Source: Fratercula arctica (lineage: Eukaryota; Chordata; Aves; Charadriiformes; Alcidae). Taken from it: a DNA stretch of 64,000 bases. The translations under genes were made by a program, and so were the position numbers. Shown here piece after piece: positions 22,789 to 35,685 of this stretch. Numbering within the stretch: the stretch's first letter is position 1; each line of letters begins with the position of its first letter. The notes below the pieces were generated by a model. The model had not been told where the DNA came from. It searched no databases and saw only the letters and a program-made list of their open reading frames with translations. The stretch is from positions 156,855,889 to 156,919,888 of the forward strand of contig CANTUZ010000002.1 in NCBI GenBank assembly GCA_947846985.1. Direction: 5' to 3'.

Positions 22789-25700
22789 GGGGAATATCCC
22801 GTAATATAGAAAAATCGTATTTCTAGCTTTGATAAGTTCTATTAATATTTATGTATTTAAAGTTTTATATTTATATAAAATAAATATATACAAAGTAAAT
22901 GTATATTAATTGCATTTTTCTTTATATTTACTATTTCTGGTTTTGATAAGAGCATGTGCTGAATGTGCCCTGAAGGTTCAGAAAGCAGAAGGCAAATCAA
23001 AACTTTCCAACATTTATTATCATATTGAATGAAGAGTGATTTTAACATTGATTTGGAGATTTTGGGATGACCTAGTTCATCCATTTTGAATTTGGCACTA
23101 TTGTGAAAATCAGTTACAATCTCTTGAGTGCATTCGGCTACATTAAACCCAAGAGAAAAACCACCACACGCAAAGCATCCTCCCCATCCCACAGCAAGAC
23201 TGCCCCAGTGCAGGCTGATTCCCAGCCCTTGCTACCACTGTGAAGCCATATGGGCTGAGTGGTAGCCCCACACAGTGCTGCAGAGAGCTCATGTGGAATA
23301 GGCAGTGCTCCATGCTTGCAGATCACAGCACGTTGAGGGTCTAAGGAGACTTCAGGTGCTCAGCTTGCAGTTGAGAAGCAGACAAAGCACAGGGTTCTGA
23401 CTACCTCACGCATCCTGCCAGTCAAACCAGATTTTGCCTTGGAGCTCTTGAATTCACCTTAACCCATCCTTTTTGCACCACTCCTCATGCAGGTATGAGT
23501 GTAGATTTTGGAGGCACAGCTCACCTTATACCTCCTATGTACAACCCTAACTTCATCATGCCCAGTGAGGGCCAGTGTCTGGAAAGTGAATCTAAACATA
23601 TTTACAACATAAATAAGGTGAAAATTTGTTGCAACAAGGCTAATGAGTAAGTAGGACAATTCAGGGAGGTATGCTGCAGACTAGACCTACCTTTGGGACA
23701 GAGGCTGGATCCTGACTCATAAGTCACTCAGTGATTAAGTGTCTTTGAATGTTGGCTATTGCCTGGTAAGACTTGGAAATTCTTCAGAAAAATAAGAACA
23801 AAGGCTCACCAAAAGGTCAAAGTAGTCACCAAGAAGGTTTTGTTCCACCTTTGATACAGACAGTGACTCACACAAACACTCAGCCACTAGAAGCTGTTAT
23901 AGGGTGCCATTAGCTGCTGCCCCTTCGCATGCCTGATGGATGGAGACCACACTCCCATGCTCTGGAACATCCTCCTCCAGGATGATCAACTCCTTAGGGC
24001 TGGAGTGCATTACATACTAGAAGTCTTTTCTCTTGACTAAGAGACATCAACCAACTGAATAAATTCTGAACAAGTTCAAGGCCTACCATCCTCCCTCTGA
24101 GACAGGAACTGGGCTGATTTTTGTGCCAAGAGGAGATTAGCCCTAGTTAGGACATGAGAGCATTGGGTTGAGAGGTTTTCCAGGCCAAAGCCAAGCCCAC
24201 CCTCTAACATCTCCTTCCTGAGGGCAGTGGAGTGTTATCCATCACTTGACATCTTTACCCAAGGCTTAGAGTTTAGGCTGCCTCTGTGCCATCCTAAAGA
24301 AATTCATGCTCAGCCACGAGCCATAGGCTTGATGTTGGAAGCATTGGTGAAACATTGGTGTACATTATGCAGGAGTTCAGCAGAGATGACCATGATGACT
24401 CCAGATGGCCTTACTGCCACTATTACTCTTCTTTTTGCCCTACATAATGCTTGCTACCAGCTAAGCATTCACTGCACTCGGGGCTTCTCAGACCTTCTAG
24501 GTTTCTCAGGCATCACAGTCCTATCAGTCTTGAGAAAACTTTAGACTGTGTGGATCTGGGTTTTAAATACTTTGCCTTCTAGCTGTAGCCTAGTTCCTGT
24601 ACCTCAAAAATGTGTGTTTCCATTTAAGTTCAGGCTTGCATGGCTATGAAGTGTTTTGAAAAACCAAAGTCTCACTTCGGTTCTTCTCTGACGTGGGTGG
24701 GTTGGACTGGTCAGGGTATGTGAGAAGTCATAGCTACCTAATTCCCTGCATTAGTGACGTGAACTGGTGATTGTGCAACTCGCACTGAGAGAATATGGGC
24801 ATACAGAGATAAAAGGAGAGGCATTGTGTGGATAAACAGGATGGGTTTTTGCCCGGAGGTCCAGTCTTCTGCTTCTTATTTACTTCAAGGAGTATTTTTT
24901 TTCTCTTTCTTTGCCTAAGCAGTTCAATGCAGCAGTAACTCCTGCTCTGCAGTGTTGAGAGCAGGCAAGCGCACCCTGAACCGGGCAGTTACCTGTATAA
25001 CATTTCAGTGAGACAAAAATCACTGCTGTGAGCTAGAGAAAAGAGCACATTCCTTTCCAGATTTATTGGCAGGTGACACCTGTACGTGCCAAATGGACTA
25101 CCCAATGAGCTTTTTAAAATAACCACCTCTCAGTGTAGCTCAGGTCTCATTCCCAATCTCCTTCTCAGTTTCTTTTGCTGCCACGGGTCAGGGAGGACTG
25201 TGCCGCGCCGCCAGGGCAGCAGATTTACAGCGCACACTAACAGCTGCCAGATTCCTTCAGCTTAAATGGCATTAAAATAAATTCTTTCATTGAAGGAAAA
25301 ACAAAACAAAGAAGGGTAAGAGGAGAGCCTGTGTGAGGGAGCACAGCACGTTAACCAGCTGGGTCTGTTCCATCCTGTGCAAGGGGAGGTTTCACGGGAG
25401 ACAGTTCACTTTGAAATGCAGAGGTGTGACAGAGCCGAAAGCTCAGATACATCACTGCATGTCCCGGTGGGTTTGTTGTTGCATGATCGCTGTGCTTCTT
25501 TGCACTGGTTGAAACAATCTGTGAATTTATCCTAAGATTGTTGTCTTGCTGTTGGTAGAGAACCTGATGTGTTGAAGCCTCCCCTCTTCGCAGGCTTTCC
25601 ACTTTCTCACCCCTGTCCCATCTCTAGGAAACACCTTTGAAACAGCTCGAGCCACTCATTCCTCTTCTTCCTTGTAACCATGGATGAGCATTTGTCACCC

Positions 25701-26802
25701 TCATGGGTCTCCACGGAGAACTGTCTCTGCAGCTCACGGCCCCCTCCACTCTCTGTGCCAGGTGTCGGACTCATTCAGAATTGGAAGAACATCCAAAGAT
25801 ATAACCTTCCATAGATAAAGTCCTCAAATACATCCGTAAATCTCAGCTGTGCTTTTCAAAGTTACTTAATATTTAAGAATGCAGAAAGAAAGTGGGATTT
25901 TTAAAATCCCCAACTGCTTAGGCATCCGGCTTCCATTGATCCCTATAGACTCTCTTTTTTTTTCTTTCTTTTTTTTTTTTTCTTTCTTTTTTTTTTTTTT
26001 TTTTCCCCCTAACGTTGGCAAGATTTCTGCATCTACAGGTACTATTCAAAATCCACCCGTAAATGTGTTTCCAGACTGGTAGTCTGTATTGGTTTGACAC
26101 CAGTGCTCCAAGCAACAGGTAAGTCAGAAGCCAATCTGCTAGGAAGACTCAACATCTCCCCATCACCACTGCCATCACCCAAAACTATGCTTGTGCTTTT
26201 TCTCTTTTTTGCACCGGCAACTGTTCAATGGGCCTCGCTTTTCTTTCCTACTCTGGGCAGCGCGCAGCTGCAGACAGAGCAGTTTGGGTAATGATAGGCT
26301 GCTTCTGCAAACAGCCTGCTGCGAAGCAACACATTCCTATCAGCGGAAAGCTCTACAGATGTTCTCTGATCTCTGAAGAGAGTAAACATCTCTGTGCCAC
26401 CCTAGCAGGGAGACCGTCCTTGTTCTAGTATACCAGAGAAACTCTGTTCTTTTTTTGTGATATGCTACAGCACAACTTTCTGTGAGCTTTTTTTGCTTCA
26501 AAACATGGGAAAAGTTGTAGGAATAGGCCTGTTCTTACAGCAAAGAGTGTGAGACTCCACAGTGATAAATGTGCTGCTGATTGCAAAGGTGCTCTCCAGG
26601 TCGCTTTTCTACCATGGGACTGGCAGGTCACCCAAGTCTGTCTGTCATCCAGACCCTCCAAGGTTTGTGTGTCTGAGCCTCTTACTGTCCTCCTGGGAAT
26701 GCATCCAGCCAGAAACAGGACAGGACCCAGACTGTCATGATCACAGTTACTCCAGAAGCTCCTCCACCCCTGATATTTTGGCAGTGACTCAGGAACACCA
26801 TC
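22789..26802. other. Unique non-coding sequence with T/C tract
   Basis: No gene is supported. An AT-rich section lies at 22840-22925. A T-dominated polypyrimidine tract runs from 25953 to 26008. Short open frames have no recognisable similarity. Confidence 0.5.
25953..26008. repeat. Poly-T/C low-complexity tract
   Basis: A run of T broken by single C bases (TTTCTTTC units) ending in CCCCC. It produces artefactual Phe- or Lys-rich reading frames on the two strands. Confidence 0.9.
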
Positions 26803-27130
26803 TGAGTGACTACCTGAAAGGAGGGTGTAGAGAGGTGGGAGTCGGTCTCTTCTCCCAAGTAATGGGTGACAGGACAAGAGGAAACGGCCTCAAGTTGCGC
26901 CAGGGGAGGTTTAAACTGGATATTAGGAAAAGGGTTATTAAGCATTGGAACAGGCTGCCCAGGGAAGTGATTGAGGCACAATCCCTGAAGTTTTTTTAAA
27001 AGATGGGTAGACATAGTACTTAGAGATATGGTTTAGTGACGGTTTTTGTCAGAATTAGGTTGATGGTTGGACTAGATGATCTGAAAGTTCCCTTCCAATC
27101 TAGGCAATTCTGTGATTCCATGATTCTATG
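26803..27130 (+). mobile_element. CR1 3'-end fragment with small deletion
   Basis: The encoded text [34 protein letters not shown] and [14 protein letters not shown] aligns with the end of the CR1 at 1185-3890. The 3' tail (TTAGTGACGGTTTTTGTCAG) matches that copy too. Relative to it, roughly 15 bp coding for the NFFTV region are deleted near 26930. It ends in TTCTGTGATTCCATGATTCTATG. Confidence 0.93.
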
Positions 27131-29876
27131 ACTCCAGGCTGACAGCAGCCTTAAACCTCCACAGAACTCCGATGGCAGGATGATCACAAAAACTGGGAGA
27201 TGGTATGAGGACAACCCTCAGCCATGACACTTCTTAGGTTGTTTTTTTTTTCAGCTTGTTGGAAACTGGAGCTTCATCGGAATAACTGCATGTTGGGGAA
27301 TGCATTTTTGGGGGGCTTTAGCTGAAGAGGGCATGAAGGCAAATTGCAGCATCCCAGACCTGTTCACAGGGACCATCTGCACTCTGCACCCTGATCCATC
27401 ATTAAGGATGTTCTGATCATGTCCTCTTTGCTTATGTGCATCGTAAGGAAGTGTGGGGTTTTGTTTGTTTTTTATTCTTTTCCTTTTATTTTAATAACTG
27501 TTCTGCCCACCCATCTGATTTCTTTTCCCTGCAAAGCTATCCATTTTCCAATAATCCCTGTGGCAGCACAGGTGGTGATAATTCAGGTCACAGGTTTTGA
27601 CAGAGAAATCACATCATCAGCAAGTCACTCCTAATGAATATGTTTTTTTCCTGCTCCTCACGGATTTCTTCTCATGTCCAGCACTCCACTACTTGGAGTG
27701 GGAGTGGAAGATTTGTTGCACCAGCAGCTTAGGAACCCTCTAAAGCCTTGCACGGGTCTGCCCCTTTGCTGAACTTTTAATTCCACGGAGGGAGGTGAAT
27801 TCAGGACATGAATAAGGTGAGCAGCGAAGTCACACCCTGCACTGAGAAGGGCGGAGGAGGCACCATGCAGCAGAGGGAACACCTGAAGGCACCGCCAATG
27901 TCTCTGCAGAGACCAAATGAGAGTGCAGGATGGTGGGAAGAGCACAGCCATGACACAGGGCACGTCTTGGTTTTCATGCAGAAATGTGGGGGTGTTTTGG
28001 CTGACCCTCAGCAAAGTGAAGGAGGGCACTTTCTTCCTGCTTCTGGCCACTTGCACAGGGCTAGGCAAAAACATAGCAATAATTTTACAGCAAACACAAC
28101 GCTTTTCAATGACAATATGATGCTCCACTCCAGAATCAGTGCATGAGATGGCTGTTTTGTTAGAAGGTTAAACCAGAAAGTATTCAAATGAGAGTGAGAC
28201 GTTAACCAGACGAGAGGTCCTGTTGTGCAGTGGTTTCAGCACCTGCTGTGGCTTTCCCAGGAGCTCTGTGCTGAGTGGATTCTTGCAGTGAGTCGACGGC
28301 TGCTGCCAGTGTCATCCCTATAAATCAGCTGTACCTCAATTGATTTCAGTGACACTCTGCTGGATTTATACCTGAGAGCAGACACTGACCTTAAGCACAT
28401 GGTCTGAAGGGGGCCCAGTCCTACTCAGCCAAAGCCATTTGGAGCTTTTCCAATACCATTTGATTGGCATTAAGACTAGATCCGTAATGAAAGAGTTTAT
28501 AATAGCCTGAGAACTGAATCAAATATATCTAACCTGGGTCAGATCCTCAGACGGGAATGTTGATGGATCTTAAGCCAGCTCAGTGCAGGCTTTAAACAAA
28601 AATAAGGACATGGCTCTTTAAATGTCACCGTGAAAGGCCCGTGTTTGTTTACATAATAATAATGTTTTAATTTGAGCTTGTTCCTCAACAGCACACATCT
28701 TGCTTGCTCATTAAAATTAATAATCTACTTTCTCTGGAAAGACAATGCCCACACCGGTGTTTCAGGAAGAAGGTGACAAGAAAACAGGGACGGCATGACA
28801 GTTCAGGAATGCCCAAAGCCCTTCCTCGCTTTAATGCGATGCAGAGAACAATTTTGCACAGCTCCTTAGCTGGAGCAGCTCTCTCCCCTGGGCTTTCCAG
28901 TCTTTAATTTCTATGACCCTGTGAATCTAGTGTACACACAATGCGTGACTGATGCTTCTACGTGGAACAAGCCGCATTAATTTTTTATTCTCACCAACCA
29001 CAGAACTAGAAAATTGCTTCCAAGATTGTGTGAAAGTTCACCCCTGGAAAGACATCTGACTTTGGTGGGTGGATTTGATCACAGATTAGGTTTGAGAAGG
29101 CGGGAAGGAAGGAGGGAGTAAAGCGTTGGCTAGATTTGAGCAGTAATTACACATTTTCCTTTATGAGGACAGGAGCTTTCTAAGATGCAGATGGAGGAGA
29201 GAGAAAGGGAAAAGGGGTTATGAAACACACAGATCAGATGGGCTCATGGCTGATGGGTGCAGCTGCTACTGCAGCCCGGGGTTTATAGCTGTGCCTTCCC
29301 TTTCCCTGGCCTTTTCTGCTGGGGCGGTGATGCTGGGCTGCCGGAGATGGGTCAAGCAGCTCCCAGCTCTGCCTAGAGATGTGGTCATGTCAGTGGTGAT
29401 GGTTGCTCTTAGAGAAGGTTGGATCCAGCAGCCTGAGGGAGGTGATGGTGGGGCAGCTCCATGCCCCAGGTCTCACCGATAGCCAGGCTGATCACATATT
29501 CCCTGGAGGCACACACGCTCCACACCTACACACCACATATATACATACGTACATGGCTGGCCACACGGGTCACAGGTCACACAGAGAACTCACATGAACA
29601 CAGACAGCACCAATGGCCTCATCCTGCTCCCCTCTCTGGCTGAGCAGGACAACGTGGGGGAAAAAGAAAATGTATATATATACACACACATATATGTACA
29701 GTGTGGATCCCTCCAGCAGCTGAGCTCAGACACTCCATCTGGTCCGAAGCTGCCCCTGCATCCCAGTCTTCCCAGTTGCTGTCATTTGGAGATATGAGTC
29801 CCCGAGGCCACAGCCACAGTACAGTTGTGGTACAGACCATCTCACTTGCCCACGCACACACACACACGCACACAGA
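27131..29876. other. Unique sequence ending in CA-rich repeats
   Basis: No gene is supported. The 3' part (29505-29880) is rich in ACAC and ATAT dinucleotides. Frames over 100 codons at 27658-28128 (minus) and 27808-28146 (plus) are mutually overlapping shadows without domains. Confidence 0.5.
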
Positions 29877-29880
29877 GAAT
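29674..29880. repeat. TA/CA dinucleotide-rich microsatellite patches
   Basis: Short TATATA/CACACA/TATATG alternations near 29674-29700 and a CACACACACG run near 29850-29875. The second directly abuts the 3' end of an antisense CR1, whose terminal ATTCTGTG-type repeats may have seeded it. Confidence 0.75.
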
Positions 29881-30197
29881 CACACAGAATCACAGAATGG
29901 TTTGGGTTGGAAGGGATCTTAAAGATCACCTAGTTCCAACCCCCTGCCCTGGGCAGGGACACCTCCCACTAGACCAGGCTGCTCAAACCCCATCCAGCCT
30001 GGCCTTGAACACCTCCAGGGATGGGGCATCCACAACTTCCCTGGCCAACCTGTTCCAGTGCCTCACCGCCCTCACAGTAAAGAATTTCTTCCTGATATCC
30101 AATCTAAATCTACCCTCTTCCAGTTTGAGACCATTACCCCGTGTCCTATCATTACACTCCCTGATAAAGAGTCCCTCCCCATCCTTCCTGTAGGCCC
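29877..30197 (-). mobile_element. CR1 3'-end fragment, antisense
   Basis: On the minus strand the encoded text ends [39 protein letters not shown], followed by a 3' UTR ending CCATTCTGTGATTCTGTGTG. The tail wording (GGGAGGTGTCCCTGCCCAGG) puts it with the 10140 and 34127 copies. The frame is open over this short span. Confidence 0.93.
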
Positions 30198-33100
30198 CAC
30201 ACAGTGCTTTATCCTGAAGGAAAAAAAAATAATCGTGCTTGTACACGTTGTTAATTTTTACATGAAACATTAAGGCTTTAGGGAAGGGTCTGACTGTCCA
30301 AATCAATTCAGTCTCCGTAAATTTCATGTGGTCTTAAATGACAACATCTTTCAAGTCCACATTGCTGTGTTGCCTCTGTTGCAAATGTGCTTCCTCCCAT
30401 TTTGCTTGCAAGTGTTGCTGCTGTGACGTGAATGGAGAAAATTGTTCATGAAAATGAGCGAAATGGGAAACCCAGAAGTAATGAGGACACTGTGAGTAGA
30501 GTTGAGGTTTGGGGATTGGGGTATTGTTTCTTTTAAAATTAATTTGGCATTTAGAGACTATCCTATCCCATTTTATGCTGCAACAAGCCAAAGTTAACGC
30601 TTGGGTTCACTGAGACTCATTTTTCACAATAGCTTGAATAATACTTAGGGCAAATTTTTTTCAGGATGTTTAGATACTAATCTCGCACTGAAAAATATGG
30701 CTTTAAAAAGCTGTCTCTAAGTCCTCTTTATTGCATAAGAACAGTTTTGGCCATCAGTAAAATTCTGCTTCATCCCACCCGTGCGGGACTCCTTTGCTGA
30801 GCTGTGAGACACGGGCAAGATAAGAAGGAGCGGAAAAAGAGATTAGCAGCCTGCTGGGTCACATCTGTTGCTTTTATCTCCACAACCAGACATTTATTGT
30901 CCTGCCAGCATCTTCTCCCATAAAGTGGTACTAGAAAAATTGTAAATATGTGGTTACTAAATTTTAATGAAAATAAACTGTTTCCGATGTCTCCAATCTA
31001 TGCACAGAATGGATTTAGCAACCCAGTATAAGGGTTCAGCAATGTTATTCTACATAATAAATATAATTATCAAGGTAATACTCAGGTTAATCAACTCCAG
31101 CCTAATTGGATTTTGCTGCTGATCGCTCCCCAGTCATGATGTCAGGAATGACTGTCTCAACATATGTAAAATGGATGTGAGGGAGGTCAAAAATAGTGCT
31201 GGCTGAAACCGAATTTCCAATTGCTTTGGAAACACTTAAATCACCAAATTTTAATTTAAAAATCTCTGGCAGGTGGTGTGCTGAAGAGAGAGGCTCTTCA
31301 GCAGTCAGACGGTCAGATCTCACCAGCATGAGTTTCAGCCACGTTGGTTTGTGACCCTTGGGCAATTCATCCCCAGAGGCTGCCTAGGGACCTTGGGCTT
31401 CTGTGTTCCTGCAGGATTCAGCCTGAAGTCAGGCAACATGGGAAGAATTAATGTCTCTTATACAAGGACGCCTATTGGTTTAGGTTTTTTTCCAGACCTC
31501 CTAGCACTGGAATCTTGCCTCATAATCTCCAGATTCCTCCATCCACCTCAGATAGCATAGCAGGTATGAAAATTCCATGTCAACCTGGGATTCCCAAGTG
31601 TTCCAAAATTTTACAAAAGATTTGGGAGTGATACCAAAATTCAAGACAAAGTTTTTAAGGATTTGAGACTGCTTCGGAACTGATGCTTGATTATAGACCT
31701 TAGTTCCTACTAGTACTGTAGAGAGTCCCGGGACTCCTATGGTTTCCAAGCTCAAAGGTACCATGCAAGTTTACAGATTAATGAAAGGTTGCTGTAATGG
31801 ATACATTTCCATGGATATTTCAAATTAGCATCTTCTATAGACTGGATCATCTTTATTCTCTTCTGGTTGTACTCAATTTACAACACTAAGACCCATCCCT
31901 CTAAAGTGAACATCATGGTATGAAAAGACCAAGGTGATCAACAACTAGGAAAATTAGGAAGTCTTCTAGGAATTTATGAATCTTCTGGGAACAGAAATGT
32001 CTTCAGTGTCTAATTTGAGATCCACTAGTCCTGTTTCCAATCTAGAACTATCAGACAGTCTTAGATTGTTTCTCTGGGACTACTTTCATTTCCATTCCCC
32101 TACAAACACTCCATTAGATTCCTCAAAGCCTGTGTTCACAGTAGTGTTTTGCCATCATCTCATGACTGTAAGGCACATATAGACCAAGATCCTCCCTCCC
32201 CACCTTATATATGTTACTACCTGTGCTTGTGCTTTGTCTTTATCTTGCATTCCTTTAAGTTGCCTGGCTTATACATCCTTTTGGATTATGGAAAACATGG
32301 AATATAGAGGGGGACCAGGTTGATCGTTAAAGATGAATTGCTGAGAAAAAAACCACCAACCAACCAATTGTTAGAATCTGTCTCTTTTTTTTTGCATCTT
32401 TGGGGAAAAAGAAAGAATCCCAGGGAAACTGCTGCTCTGATGCCTGGCTTCAAGCAGGGCAAAGGATCCATGCTGAACCATGAGACAGAGGCAACTACGT
32501 GCCCTTTGGCAAGGACCTGATGGGCTTCCTTTTCTTGCTAGCTGAACAACAGAGTAAATGGACACAGGAAAATTATATAGATATGCTGTCGTATAAATAT
32601 AGTTTGCACACAGTGATGAATTCAGCAAGTGTAATAGTGCTTTCCCTTGGCCTCAAGGGAGAAGATGGAAGAAGCATCAATATCTGGGTTTAATGCTGAA
32701 AATGAGGAAGATGGACAGACTACAGTCCTCCAGGGTAGCAAGGCTGGTGTTGAAAGTTGTATAGTATGGGATAAAGGGTGTGTGGTAGCACATGGGACCA
32801 TGTGTCCAGGATTCTGGCCTTATCCTGTCCCACAGCCCCCTAGAGGCTTGTTCCATGATGTGGAGACCACAGATCATTTCCATATGATGAAGGTTTCCAA
32901 GTACTCTTTAACTGAACCCAGATGTCCCAAGTCCCCAGACAGTATCCCTCTCCCAGGGAAATCCTCTCTCTCTTTTTACTTTTCATTTCTAACATACTCT
33001 GGAAGAACATAGCCCCCTGTGTCCCCTTCTTTAAGCCTTTTCTCAACCAAGTATTTGGCAATATCTCACAACCATAAAAAAAGTGCACATCATCACCCTT

Positions 33101-34126
33101 CTCCACTCACCCAGTTTATAATGTCTCATGGTATGCACTTAGTAAGTGTCTCACTCAAAGCTGTACAGCAAGGCTGCAAAACACAGATGCAGAGCCCAGC
33201 AAGCAGTAGGAGAGCTCCAGGGGGTTGTCCTTGAGATCTTCCTTCATCTGATGTGAAATATTTTGGAAGAAGTGCATTAGGTTGTGTGGTGATTAAAGGC
33301 TCATCTCCACACACACACAGGGAACCCAGAGGCACAAGGGCAAACGGGAGAGCCACAATAACCCAGGCAGAGACACAAGCCCCTGAGCCAGTCTGGGGCT
33401 GTCCAGGAGAGCCTCAGCCTCATGGGCTGGAGGTGGCACCCTCCCCAGGGGGAAACAGGAGCAGCTCCCCAGCTCGCCTCACAGGTCAGAGAGGGGTCAC
33501 TGCCTGGGTATGGGACACATTATGGGATGCAGGGGAACAACATCTGGGGATTGCACAAGACCTAGTATGGGATGAGTTAGGGGAGGAACCAAAGCCAGGG
33601 AAAGGGAGGGATCTAACTTGTTTAGGGAGGAACAAGTGTGGGAAAACAGAGGGAAAAGGGGATCAAGTGGCCAGTCCCAGGTAAACAGGTTGCCAGTTCG
33701 TGTGCCTGTATGTAGGTCAAGCTCCTGAGTAATGAGCCAAGGAGGAGAGATCTGTGGGTAGCTGTTAGCAAGGAGGTGGCTCTATTTCACAAGAAGACCT
33801 TTATTTTGGCAATTAATTGCTTCAGTTCTGACTTTGCTCTAGCACAACACAGCAAGTGAGGTGCTATCCCAACCCAAGGGAGCACTAATGAGTGATGAAG
33901 ACAGGAATGCATCTTACTTCTCTGTTCTAGGTTTCTTTTGTGTGTTTGTAGAGGCACTGTCAACTGCCCACCAGACCAAGGAGTTCATGTTCAGGTTTTC
34001 CTAGAGCCAGTTGCACTTCTGGGGAAAAAAGCCTCGTTAAGAGCAATAAAACAAAGGGAACCATTTGTATTAAACCAGACAGAAATAGACCCTAAAACAG
34101 TTCCATCATATGAGGAACTGAACCAT
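30198..34126. other. Unique non-coding sequence, some G+A-rich
   Basis: No gene is supported. The section 33290-33790 is richer in G and A and holds a 143-codon plus-strand frame (33253-33684). Its composition hints at an old unrecognised repeat, possibly retroviral, but I see no terminal structure or protein motif. Confidence 0.45.
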
Positions 34127-34760
34127 GTGTGCTTGCAGCCCAGAAAGCCAACCCTATCCTGGGCTGCATCAAAAGATGCGTGGCCAGCAGGTTGAGGGAG
34201 GTGATTCTCCTCCTTTACATCACTCTGGTGAGACCCCACCTGGAGTACTGCATCCAGCTTTGGAGTCCTCAGCATGAGAAGGACATGGTCTTTTTGGAGT
34301 GGGTCCAGAGGAGGGCCACAAAGATGATGAGAGGGCTGGAGCACCTCTGCTGTGAGGACAGGCTAAGAGAATTAAGGTTGTTCAGTCTGGAGAAGACAAG
34401 GCTCTGGGTAGACCTTATAGCAGCCTTCCAGTATCTGAAGGGCACCTACAACAATTCTGGAGAGGGATTTTTTTAGAAGGGCATGTAGTGATAGGACAAG
34501 GGGTAATGGCTTCAAACTGGAAGAGGGGAGATTTAGATTAGATATAAGGAAGAAATTTTTCACTATGAGGGTGGTGAGGCACTGGAACAGGTTGCCCAGA
34601 GAAGCTGTTGCTGCCCCATCCCTGGAAATGTTCAAGGCCAGGCTGGATGGGGCTTTGAGCAGCTTGGTCTAGTGGGAGGTGTCCCTGCCCATGGCAGGGG
34701 GATTGGAACTAGATGATCTTTAAGGTCCCTTCCAACTCAAACCATTCTGTGATTCTATGA
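34127..34760 (+). mobile_element. CR1 3'-half fragment
   Basis: This begins at [20 protein letters not shown] and continues [31 protein letters not shown] and [20 protein letters not shown] frame break follows near 34475, then [21 protein letters not shown] text and the 3' UTR to ATTCTGTGATTCTATGA. The reverse transcriptase palm is absent. It is a decayed, 5'-truncated insertion. Confidence 0.95.
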
Positions 34761-35555
34761 TAAAGAATATCCAGCCTTGAATAAACTTAAATTCAGTTCT
34801 GAATTTCCTAGTTTAGAAGTATGAGAGCTCCCAGAAGGTCTTAATCCTTACCATAAAATACAAGTCCCCACAAACCAGCAAAACACATAAATCCTATCTG
34901 TGCTAATCATTTGGCAGATGACAACTAGTGTTGTTACATTACATGCAAGGGTCTGGGTTATGATCCTGAGAACTTGATAAATACAGCCAACTGATGATCA
35001 GAATTTCCTGTTGGCTGTAATTTCTTTGGTCTTGCTGTAACTTGTTGGCTGTAATTTCCTTGGTTTTTCTTTGGAAGTGTGTTTGGCTCCACCCTGTATT
35101 CAAAACTGTGACTTCTGAACCTGGACGCCCTCCAGTCTTTTGCTCTCCACCAGACTGATATTCTTGTCAGGTTCACAGCAAAGATCAGCTGCAGCAAAAG
35201 GGAGCTTTGTGTGTTCAAGGTCACAGGGATGGAGAGCAGACCCACTGGGCTCAGAGCCCTGCCTTGGGTTACTGCAGGTTTCTCCTCAAATGCCAGATGT
35301 TTTCAGTGAAGCAACCTGGGCTCTGTGGACTGAAGCTCTGCAGAGAAAGACTTCTTTCTGCTGTTATATGGAAAAACTGTGGGGACAGTTTGACTTACCC
35401 ACGTATAATTTCTTCTTTGGGTAGTTTGTGCTTTTTTTTTGCAAGTGCTTTGGGATGCCATCTTTCCTACTGCTCAAATCTCAAACACCGTTTCACATCA
35501 GACAGTCTGTGATTTGTACTACTCTACTTTCACGTATGGTGAAGTGACTCCTTGT
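34761..35555. other. Unique sequence with a short duplication
   Basis: No gene is supported. TGTTGGCTGTAATTTC occurs at 35010-35025 and again at 35044-35059 (period 34), a local tandem duplication. Confidence 0.55.
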
Positions 35556-35685
35556 GAATCATAGTATCATAGAATCTTCATGGTTGGAAAGGATCTTTGA
35601 GATCATCGACTCCAACCATACACACACAAGAAAAACCCTACAATCTCTGCCACTAGAGCATGCCCTGAAGTGCCAAATCTACAGA
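35556..35685 (-). mobile_element. Old CR1-type 3' end, antisense
   Basis: The plus strand reads GAATCATAGTATCATAGAATC, TGGTTGGAAAGGATCTTTGAG, ATCATCGACTCCAACCAT and later AAGTGCCAAATCTACAG. This is the reverse complement of the 3' UTR of an older CR1 subfamily, different in wording from the other copies here. No coding part remains. Confidence 0.75.

Noticed and set aside
27658..28128. 156-codon minus-strand frame
   Set aside because: Overlaps another 112-codon frame on the plus strand; neither has recognisable motifs.
29674..29880. Possible CRISPR-like or spaced repeats
   Set aside because: Simple TA/CA dinucleotide runs without a constant repeat and spacer structure. The host is a vertebrate.
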